Shown piece after piece: positions 1 to 4,440 of a DNA stretch of 5,886 nt. This DNA is from CAZLAJ01 sp964644605 (GTDB taxonomy: Bacteria; Patescibacteriota; Microgenomatia; UBA1406; GWC2-37-13): contig CAZXWS010000020.1 of NCBI GenBank assembly GCA_964644605.1, forward strand, positions 1-5,886. Direction: 5' to 3'. The notes under the pieces are model-generated. The model ran no database searches. It was not told the DNA's origin and worked only from the letters and a program-made list of their open reading frames with translations. Position 1 is the stretch's first letter. Each line of letters begins with the position of its first letter. Position numbers and translations under genes: made by a program.

Positions 1-30
1 TGTAGGGAACGGTCGCGACCGTTCCGTACG
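1..30. repeat. GC-rich palindrome (REP-like), copy 1
   Basis: Positions 6-25 read GGAACGGTCGCGACCGTTCC, a perfect 20-bp palindrome. Pairing extends outward to 2-29 with one mismatch (5 against 26). A related copy with the same TGTAGGG edge and GTCGCGAC core lies at 4348-4375, so this is a dispersed family. It sits downstream of tRNA-Asp on the minus strand and could help end that transcript, but no T-run follows it on either strand. The left edge is cut by the window, so its full extent is unknown. Confidence 0.75.
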
Positions 31-120
31 TTTACATTTAAATTAATCCTTTTGTACGGTGTATGGCGATACTCCCCTACACACCCTTACAAGACCATTT
101 ATTTGCAAGAGCTTCTAATG

Positions 121-195
121 CGGAGCCAACGGGACTTGAACCCGCAACCTCTTCCGTGACAGGGAAGCGCTCTAACCAAATTGAGCTATGACTCC
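121..195 (-). tRNA. tRNA-Asp (anticodon GTC)
   Basis: The minus strand folds into a complete cloverleaf of 75 nt. The acceptor strands GGAGTCA and TGGCTCC pair with one G-T wobble. The D-stem is GCTC/GAGC with a GG-containing loop, the anticodon stem is CTTCC/GGAAG around the loop CTGTCAC, and the T-arm is GCGGG-TTCAAGT-CCCGT. The anticodon GTC reads the aspartate codons, and the discriminator base is G, as expected for tRNA-Asp. The CCA end is not encoded, so it must be added by a nucleotidyltransferase. The first 10 nt (195-186) are also the last codons and stop codon of the upstream GIY-YIG gene. A second copy of the 5' 22 nt lies at 506-527. Confidence 0.95.
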
Positions 196-446
196 AGTTT
201 AAAATAGTTATCTAAAACTTTCTTTAAAAAATTTCTACCCCACTGACTCTTTAAGTATTTTTCTCTACTAGTTGCATCTTGCTGGTTCTGAAAAGCTTCG
301 TAATATATTAGCACAAACGGTCGACGATTTTTAGTTGAGGCTACCTCTCCTTTTTCATGAGATTGTAACCTCTGTTTTAGATTGTCAGAGTAGCCGATAT
401 ACAATTTTTTATCCTTTTGGCTTTTTAAAACGTATGTGTAATACAT
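186..446 (-). CDS. Small GIY-YIG nuclease (YhbQ/UPF0213-like), overlapping tRNA-Asp
   Basis: This 86-residue protein is a free-standing GIY-YIG domain of normal size for the YhbQ/UPF0213 group. The two beta-strand motifs are YYTYVL (residues 2-7) and LYIGYS (15-20). R26 and H30 fit the helix carrying the catalytic arginine, and E50 in YYEAF fits the metal-binding glutamate. The basic tail (R61-K76) suits nucleic-acid binding. It is expected to be a DNA-nicking or cleaving enzyme; its substrate is not known. The stop codon TAG (188-186) lies inside tRNA-Asp, so gene and tRNA share 10 nt on the same strand. The ATG at 446 has no Shine-Dalgarno site and directly follows AGAGCGCT, a sequence also found inside tRNA-Asp. 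The C-terminal end VLDNYFKLES is encoded again at 519-550. A host-fixed homing-like or selfish gene is plausible; a housekeeping repair role cannot be excluded. Confidence 0.88.
   Translation of the reverse strand: MYYTYVLKSQKDKKLYIGYSDNLKQRLQSHEKGEVASTKNRRPFVLIYYEAFQNQQDATSREKYLKSQWGRNFLKKVLDNYFKLES
201..206 (-). promoter_or_regulatory. Candidate -10 box for tRNA-Asp inside the GIY-YIG gene
   Basis: On the minus strand TATTTT ends 5 nt before the first base of tRNA-Asp (195), the same spacing seen at the other promoters in this window. The -35 region is poor (TTTTAA at 229-224). The box is unchanged in the upstream remnant (538-533). It would let the tRNA be transcribed without the nuclease gene. 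It is a weak match, and AT-rich coding sequence can produce it by chance. Confidence 0.3.
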
Positions 447-456
447 AGCGCTCTTA

Positions 457-504
457 ACCCGGATAAATTTTCAGAATTTTAATAATCTGAAAATTTAAGC
501 GGGT
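457..504 (-). repeat. Long hairpin inside the interrupted tRNA-Asp remnant
   Basis: The arms 457-475 and 486-504 pair at 17 of 19 positions around a 10-nt loop (476-485); only two adjacent positions fail. The stem has a GC base (ACCCG with CGGGT) and an AT-rich upper part. On the minus strand it lies between tRNA-like GGAGTCATAGCTCAATTTGGTT (22 nt, 527-506) and AGAGCGCT (454-447), that is, where the D-loop should be. No T-run follows, so it is not a standard terminator. It could be a small palindromic element inserted in the remnant, or a structured 5' leader of the GIY-YIG mRNA. Confidence 0.7.
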
Positions 505-556
505 AAACCAAATTGAGCTATGACTCCAGTTTAAAATAATTATCCAAGACTTTTTG
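505..556 (-). pseudogene. Remnant: last codons of a GIY-YIG gene fused to a tRNA-Asp 5' half
   Basis: Positions 506-538 are identical to 174-206 (33 nt, offset 332), and similarity continues to about 555 against 223. On the minus strand the copy encodes KVLDNYFKLES followed by TAG, the same protein end as the intact GIY-YIG gene. The three differences inside these codons (GTC/GTT, TTG/TTA, AAT/AAC) are all silent. A TGA lies in frame two codons further upstream, so nothing longer can be read. The tRNA part stops after GGTT in the D-loop, where the hairpin begins, so no functional tRNA is made here. This is a relic of an earlier copy of the GIY-YIG/tRNA-Asp unit. Confidence 0.8.
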
Positions 557-566
557 TCAGTCTGTC

Positions 567-601
567 GTCATTCTGGTAAGCGAAGCGCATCCAGAATTGA
601 C
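567..601. repeat. Palindromic intergenic repeat
   Basis: GTCATTCTGG (567-576) pairs with CCAGAATTGAC (591-601) with a one-base bulge; the loop contains GCGAAGCGC. Short palindromes with an ATTCTGG...CCAGAAT stem and a GCGAAGCGC-type loop are common dispersed repeats in bacterial intergenic DNA. It lies between the mtaB stop (620) and the GIY-YIG remnant and could act as a transcript-end hairpin for mtaB. No T-run follows. Confidence 0.65.
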
Positions 602-619
602 ATTCGCTAAAACTCCTGA

Positions 620-1912
620 TCAGACTATTGTACCAAATAAATATTTGTTTTTGTATTCTATTACTTTTATATTTTGAATACTGCCTCTCAAATCCTTTCC
701 AGTCTTTATTTTTATAGGCACCTGATTTTGCAGCACGGCATCTTGTATATCACCATCCCGCTGTTCAAGGAACAGTGCTTCAAAGGTGTTATTAACATGT
801 TTTTGCATAAATACTGCTTGTTTTTTTTCGTTTAATGATGCAAGAGCCTTAGCCCGTTTTTGTTTTTCCTGCGGAGTGGGTTCATTGAGTCGTTTTGCCA
901 TGTAATAGGCAGCCGTATGTTCCCGCTTGGAAAATCTGAATATATGCATTTTACTAATAGGAGTTTCTTCGAGAAAATTATAGGTATCTTCAAAATCTTC
1001 GTCATTTTCATCTAAATAGCCAACAATCACATCAGTTCCGATGTAAGCAAAAGGATTTAGCTGGGCTATTTTTTGCAATTTTTTAATAAACTCTTCACGA
1101 GTGTATCCCCTTTTCATGAGATTGAGTACTTTATTACTCCCTGATTGCAGAGGAATATGAAAAAAATGTACAAATCGATTTGAGTCAGCATATTTTTCGT
1201 AAAATTTAAAAAAATTATCATCAAAACTCCATGGGTGTATAGAGCCAAAGCTCAGACGTCTTACAGCAGTTTGAGAGAGAACAGACTCAATTAAATCAGT
1301 AAATTTTTCTTGAGTATCGTACCCATATGCTTGCGTATTAATGGCGGAAAGAATAACTTCTTGTATTGAAGGATCAAGACTGTTAATTTGTTTGATTAAT
1401 TCATCAGTTCGCGTTGATTTTGGAAGGCCTCGTAAGTAAGGCACGATGCAAAAGCTACAGAAACGGTGACAGCCGTCTTGTATTTTGAGTATGATGCGGC
1501 CTGAGTTGAGATATTTATCGTTAACGGCAACTGGTTTCAAGGCTCCTATCGTTGAACGTACAATGGTCGCATTATTGGAATCACGGGATTGTATAAGGGA
1601 TGCAATATATTCTTTACTTTGATTATCCACTATTAAGTCAACCTCTTTGAGCTGTATACCCTGCTTGATCCAGTTGGTAGCAGCGCAGCCGGTGACCACT
1701 ATCTTTGTTGCTGGCTTATTTCGTTTTACTTGGTATATCAACTGCTTTGCTTCGCGTTCAGCTTTATGAGTCACTGAGCACGTGTTGATTATAAAGTAGT
1801 CGGGTTTTTGTTCTGAGTATTGGTATCCCAATGCCATAAGCTGTCTATCTAGCTCTTCTTTTTCAGCTTGATTTACGCGGCAGCCAAAGGAATAACTATA
1901 AAAACGTTTCAT
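620..1912 (-). CDS. mtaB: tRNA t6A37 methylthiotransferase, MtaB type (radical SAM)
   Basis: This 430-residue protein has the MiaB/MtaB/RimO layout at normal length. The N-terminal UPF0004 domain carries three cluster cysteines: C11 in FGCRVNQAE, C45 in NTCSVT and C76 in TGCAA. The radical SAM domain carries CHRFCSFC with C148, C152 and C155, which binds the second 4Fe-4S cluster and SAM. A short C-terminal beta-rich stretch (about 365-430) fits a TRAM RNA-binding domain but is divergent. The GCRVNQAE N-terminus fits MtaB better than MiaB. The known reaction is 2-methylthiolation of t6A37 in tRNAs reading ANN codons, in the cytoplasm. The ATG at 1912 is supported by a TATAAT box 6 nt upstream, which predicts a leaderless mRNA. 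It ends in TGA. The assignment to MtaB rather than a sister family is by motif only. Confidence 0.9.
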   Translation of the reverse strand: MKRFYSYSFGCRVNQAEKEELDRQLMALGYQYSEQKPDYFIINTCSVTHKAEREAKQLIYQVKRNKPATKIVVTGCAATNWIKQGIQLKEVDLIVDNQSKEYIASLIQSRDSNNATIVRSTIGALKPVAVNDKYLNSGRIILKIQDGCHRFCSFCIVPYLRGLPKSTRTDELIKQINSLDPSIQEVILSAINTQAYGYDTQEKFTDLIESVLSQTAVRRLSFGSIHPWSFDDNFFKFYEKYADSNRFVHFFHIPLQSGSNKVLNLMKRGYTREEFIKKLQKIAQLNPFAYIGTDVIVGYLDENDEDFEDTYNFLEETPISKMHIFRFSKREHTAAYYMAKRLNEPTPQEKQKRAKALASLNEKKQAVFMQKHVNNTFEALFLEQRDGDIQDAVLQNQVPIKIKTGKDLRGSIQNIKVIEYKNKYLFGTIV

Positions 1913-1918
1913 CGAATT

Positions 1919-1946
1919 ATTATACTTTATACCGTTTAAACGTCAT
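1919..1946 (-). promoter_or_regulatory. Promoter of mtaB (leaderless)
   Basis: On the minus strand there is a perfect -10 box TATAAT (1924-1919) and a plausible -35 ATGACG (1946-1941, four of six consensus bases) with a 16-bp spacer. Six bases separate the -10 box from the start codon, so transcription should begin at or next to the A of ATG. No ribosome binding site fits in between. Confidence 0.75.
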
Positions 1947-2101
1947 AGGGTGTCGCAGCTAGTACGGTTTAAGGTTTAACGTAAAACGAAGACGATAGAC
2001 AAACCAGCCGCTAAAACGTTAGACGATGAACTATTATAAGAAGTATTAAGTTCGAATTCAGCCCACCTACATCTGAATACGTAAACAATATGTAATTAGT
2101 A

Positions 2102-2130
2102 TTGACAATCTTATAATAATCTGCTATAAT
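2102..2130 (+). promoter_or_regulatory. Consensus sigma-70 promoter
   Basis: TTGACA (2102-2107) and TATAAT (2125-2130) are separated by 17 bp, a textbook sigma-70 promoter. The expected start is near 2137, which is itself the A of an ATG. It drives the rightward unit: the leader region, the secreted hydrolase and tig. It is the strongest promoter visible in the window. Together with the mtaB promoter it makes 1913-2136 a divergent control region; I see no gene or clear operator in the rest of that stretch. Confidence 0.88.
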
Positions 2131-2136
2131 TCCGAC

Positions 2137-2202
2137 ATGCCCAAATGTGAGTTCCATTGGAACGAGCAGGAGGGATTTTTTTTAGGTATTTTTTTTGTAT
2201 AA
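2137..2202 (+). CDS. Possible 21-residue leader peptide
   Basis: A short frame begins with ATG exactly at the predicted transcription start and ends in TAA: MPKCEFHWNEQEGFFLGIFFV is 21 residues, too short for family assignment. Its support is positional: four larger genes here also start 5-6 nt after the -10 box. It carries a palindrome (2151-2163), an AGGAGGG stretch (2168-2174) that serves no evident start codon, and two runs of eight T. It may be a leader peptide that couples ribosome loading to the hydrolase gene 35 nt downstream. It may equally be a structured 5' leader without translation. Confidence 0.35.
   Translation: MPKCEFHWNEQEGFFLGIFFV
2151..2163 (+). promoter_or_regulatory. 13-bp palindrome just inside the transcript
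   Basis: GTTCCA and TGGAAC flank a single T, giving a perfect 6-bp inverted repeat that starts about 15 nt after the predicted transcription start. Size and place fit a repressor operator or a small RNA hairpin. No regulator gene is present in the window, so this is only a candidate. Confidence 0.35.
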
Positions 2203-2204
2203 TA

Positions 2205-2231
2205 GGTCTCCGCATCGCTCTAAACGAGACC
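2205..2231 (+). promoter_or_regulatory. Leader hairpin before the hydrolase start
   Basis: GGTCTC (2205-2210) pairs with GAGACC (2226-2231) around a 15-nt loop. It lies between the stop of the short leader frame (2202) and the ATG at 2238. No T-run follows, so it is not a terminator; it could affect ribosome access to the start. Confidence 0.4.
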
Positions 2232-2237
2232 AAATAT

Positions 2238-2804
2238 ATGAAAAAAATAACTCTATTTTTTCTCATACTAACCGGGTTACTCCTGCTGACAAAATCTGCT
2301 CATGCAGAAAATGTCGCAGGACACTCTGCAACCCTTAACTTGGCTGTTTTACCCTTAAATTCTCAGATCATCAAAGAAACTGAATTACTCAAAAAAAAGG
2401 CTGCCATTCAGGCTGTCTTAGAACGCAATCATTCTCCTCTGGCTCAGTCCACCTCAGCCTTTATTGAGGCGTGTAAATTATATGATTTAAACTGTTATCT
2501 ACTACCTGCTATTTCAGGGCTTGAGTCCACGTATGGTCAGTTTATTCTTCCTGGTTCTTATAATCCTTTTGGGTGGGGCGGTGGAAGAATTTACTTCAAA
2601 TCATGGGAGGAAGGTATTATGACTGTTGGGCAAGGACTTCGTCTCCGTTATATAAACTCTGGAGCAGGAAGTATTGAAGCTATTGGTCATATTTACTCTG
2701 AAAGTCCTACATGGGCTGCGAGAGTACGTATTATGATGCACCAATTCGAAGAAGAAGAGCAAAAAAACGGTTTGTTTTTCACCCCTGATAGTGTAAAATT
2801 ATGA
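2238..2804 (+). CDS. Secreted glucosaminidase/lysozyme-like protein
   Basis: This 188-residue protein has a clear signal peptide: MKK, a hydrophobic run (residues 4-18), then SAHA before E24, a good signal peptidase I site. The ATG at 2238 is chosen for this reason; a TTG 27 codons upstream would bury the signal. The mature part has a linker and charged helix (about 44-64), then a lysozyme-like domain (about 72-170). Its core is LLPAISGLESTYG, with E96 as the probable catalytic glutamate, followed by SYNPFGWG, SWEEGI and a late SPTWAARV. This matches the GH73-like or related glucosaminidase fold, which cleaves the glycan strand of peptidoglycan. Cysteines 79 and 86 may form a disulfide. It is paralogous to the protein at 4441-5037. 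There is no Shine-Dalgarno site. It overlaps tig by ATGA, so the two are probably translationally coupled. Activity is inferred, not shown. Confidence 0.8.
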   Translation: MKKITLFFLILTGLLLLTKSAHAENVAGHSATLNLAVLPLNSQIIKETELLKKKAAIQAVLERNHSPLAQSTSAFIEACKLYDLNCYLLPAISGLESTYGQFILPGSYNPFGWGGGRIYFKSWEEGIMTVGQGLRLRYINSGAGSIEAIGHIYSESPTWAARVRIMMHQFEEEEQKNGLFFTPDSVKL

Positions 2805-3670
2805 GCATGATTTTACACACACTCAAAAAACTACCAAAAAACACCTACGAAATATTAGTCATTATCCCCAAAGATGAGATAGCAAAGGAATACGAAAAAG
2901 CCTTTATGAAACTGCAGGATAACTTAACAGTAGAAGGATTTCGTAAAGGGAAGGCCCCCCGTGAAATTGCAGAAAAAAATCTTCCACGCCAGGATGTTTA
3001 CCAACAAGTAATCCAAGATCTTTTACCTGAGGTATATGCTGAAATCGTAAAAAAGGAAAATATTACTCCAGTTGTTTCTCCAAAAGTTGATTTAGTGAAA
3101 GCAAAGGAAGGCGAGGACTGGGAATTGAAAATGGAGGTCGCTGAAAAACCAAGTATCGACCTTTCAAATTATAAAGAAATTGTTCGCAAAGCGAAACAGG
3201 ATGCAAAAAAACCTGAAATTTGGACACCAGGTTCCGCTCCTAAAGCTGAAAATCCCGAAGAAAAAAAACAGGATAACTTAAATGAAGTCCTTTCCGCACT
3301 TCTCAAAGATGTAAAAATAGAAATTTCTGAACTTATTATTGAACAGGAATTAAATCATCGTCTTACAAAACTTGTTGATGATATTCAAAAAATTGGACTC
3401 ACTGTAGATGGCTATCTAAAATCCAAAAATATGACTATGGAAGATATGCGTAAGCAATTTAGTAATGAAATCGAGGAAACATATAAATTAGAGTTCTTAT
3501 TAAGCGAGATAGCAGACAAAGAAAACATACAAGTAGCTGATGAAGATCTTCAAAAATTGTTTACCAATCTAAAGTCTGAAGAAGATAAAAAACAGGCTCA
3601 ACAGAACGCATATTTTTATGCGTCGATTATCAGAAAACAGAAGACTCTTGATTACGTTTTGGGCTTATAG
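2801..3670 (+). CDS. tig: Trigger factor-like chaperone lacking the PPIase domain
   Basis: This 289-residue protein is a shortened trigger factor (the E. coli protein is 432 residues). Residues 4-125 form the N-terminal ribosome-binding domain with the signature GFRKGKAP at 46-53, the loop that docks near the ribosomal exit tunnel. Residues about 135-165 are a lysine-, proline- and glutamate-rich linker where the FKBP-type PPIase domain would be. Residues about 166-289 match the SurA-like C-terminal substrate cradle (VEIS-type ISELIIEQELNHRL, then GYLKSKNM and a final EDLQKL helix). It should bind nascent chains but not isomerise prolyl bonds. The start at 2801 overlaps the previous stop as ATGA; an ATG two codons later is an alternative. 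A promoter for the next gene lies within its last codons. Confidence 0.88.
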   Translation: MSMILHTLKKLPKNTYEILVIIPKDEIAKEYEKAFMKLQDNLTVEGFRKGKAPREIAEKNLPRQDVYQQVIQDLLPEVYAEIVKKENITPVVSPKVDLVKAKEGEDWELKMEVAEKPSIDLSNYKEIVRKAKQDAKKPEIWTPGSAPKAENPEEKKQDNLNEVLSALLKDVKIEISELIIEQELNHRLTKLVDDIQKIGLTVDGYLKSKNMTMEDMRKQFSNEIEETYKLEFLLSEIADKENIQVADEDLQKLFTNLKSEEDKKQAQQNAYFYASIIRKQKTLDYVLGL

Positions 3671-3676
3671 TATAAT
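3648..3676 (+). promoter_or_regulatory. Promoter at the end of tig (leaderless)
   Basis: TTGATT (3648-3653) and TATAAT (3671-3676) are 17 bp apart. The -35 box lies in the last tig codons and the -10 box directly follows the tig stop TAG (3668-3670). Five bases separate it from the ATG at 3682, so a leaderless transcript is expected. Confidence 0.7.
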
Positions 3677-3681
3677 GAATC

Positions 3682-4311
3682 ATGCCGCAGCAAAACAATA
3701 ACGCTTCTGGTAACGGCGCCTTTCAGGTTCGTAAAAACCCCTACGAATCTTATAACGAAAGTACTTCCTCAAATTTTTTTCAAAATACCGCAAAAAATAC
3801 AGTTTCAAGCTTAAATAAAACATTCGGTACAGGTCTGTTAGATCATTTTTTTGGGCGGGCGGAACAAAATCAAAATAACCAGGAGCGGAGTCCATCTGAG
3901 AAAAGAGCTCCTCTACCCCAACGCAAAGAGTTCACCATCTTCCGCCGTGAAGCTCACTTTGAGACACATGAAAAGCCGCGCGAGATAGAAATGTTAAAGA
4001 AACAAATAGTGCAGGAAGTCAAACTTATTCGCCAAGCAAATCAATCATTAATGGCAGAAGTGAAAGATATTGATAAACTGACTGTGGATCCAGGATCCGA
4101 TCGCGAGGGAATATATCATCTCAGATTTTTGGAGATACTTATTAATATATTGCAGACTCTTCGTAAAAAAATTAACGAATCACGCACTTGGTTGAGTGTG
4201 GCTAATGGACGCAAAGCAAAGCGTGGTGGCGCCTTTGTCACACGCTCTAAAACTCAAGGAACTTCCTACTCTCAATCGCAAGAATTAACTCTCACACGTT
4301 CGGTACAGTAA
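3682..4311 (+). CDS. Conserved hypothetical protein, DUF5660-like (tentative)
   Basis: This 209-residue protein has no signal peptide or membrane segment. Residues 1-95 are polar and low in complexity, rich in Asn, Gln and Ser, with a short FFQNTAKNTVSSL-FGTGLLDHFFG stretch. Residues about 96-173 are predicted helical and charged, with a likely coiled coil (EIEMLKKQIVQEVKLI and the helix ending in LQTLRKKI). A basic tail has ESRTWLSVANGRKAKRGG and ends in a SYSQSQELTLTRSVQ strand. The RTWL...RK...SQE pattern recalls the DUF5660 family that I associate with Microgenomates genomes, but this is from memory and uncertain. No function is known. It has its own leaderless promoter overlapping the end of tig, 11 nt upstream. 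A DNA-, RNA- or scaffold-binding role is only a guess from charge and coiled coil. Confidence 0.75.
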   Translation: MPQQNNNASGNGAFQVRKNPYESYNESTSSNFFQNTAKNTVSSLNKTFGTGLLDHFFGRAEQNQNNQERSPSEKRAPLPQRKEFTIFRREAHFETHEKPREIEMLKKQIVQEVKLIRQANQSLMAEVKDIDKLTVDPGSDREGIYHLRFLEILINILQTLRKKINESRTWLSVANGRKAKRGGAFVTRSKTQGTSYSQSQELTLTRSVQ

Positions 4312-4347
4312 TGATTTGCATAGAGAAATAAGATTTAAGAATGATTG

Positions 4348-4375
4348 TGTAGGGACAAGTCGCGACCTGTCCCTA
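4348..4375. repeat. GC-rich palindrome (REP-like), copy 2
   Basis: Positions 4352-4373 are a 22-nt palindrome with one imperfect pair (A at 4358 against C at 4367), centred on GTCGCGAC. With the flanking TA on each side pairing covers 4350-4375. It shares the TGTAGGG edge and core with copy 1 at 1-30, but the stem bases differ in pairs: GGAACG/CGTTCC there, GGGACA/TGTCCC here. It lies between the gene ending at 4311 and the next promoter, and may serve as a transcript-end hairpin; only five A follow. Confidence 0.78.
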
Positions 4376-4405
4376 AAAATTCTTCATAAATCTAGTTTTA
4401 CCCAC

Positions 4406-4434
4406 TTGCATCACTCTCACACATTCACTATCAT
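4406..4434 (+). promoter_or_regulatory. Promoter of the anchored hydrolase gene (leaderless)
   Basis: TTGCAT (4406-4411) and TATCAT (4429-4434) are 17 bp apart. Six bases separate the -10 box from the ATG at 4441, so the transcript should start at the start codon. No Shine-Dalgarno site is present. Confidence 0.62.
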
Positions 4435-4440
4435 ATATGC

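Noticed and set aside
58..85. Hairpin GGTGTATGG / CCCCTACACACC downstream of tRNA-Asp
   Set aside because: The pairing needs bulges and covers only 5 continuous bases; it is too weak to call a terminator.
457..504. Rho-independent terminator
   Set aside because: The stem is long, but no T-run follows on either strand; an inserted element or structured leader fits better.
506..527. A second functional tRNA-Asp gene
   Set aside because: Only the acceptor 5' strand and part of the D-arm are present; anticodon, T-arm and acceptor 3' strand are missing.
2052..2082. Short inverted repeat CGAATTCAG / CTGAATACG in the divergent promoter region
   Set aside because: Eight of nine matching bases separated by 13 nt in AT-rich DNA is close to chance level, and it is placed away from both promoters.
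2157..2237. A 27-codon upstream extension of the secreted hydrolase from a TTG codon
   Set aside because: It would place a poor N-terminus before a well-formed signal peptide that begins at 2238 and is cut after residue 23; the ATG at 2238 is the better start.
3680..3895. Open frame on the minus strand opposite the start of the unassigned protein gene
   Set aside because: It is antisense to a gene with its own promoter, has a repetitive Tyr/Arg-rich translation, and shows no domain or start signal.
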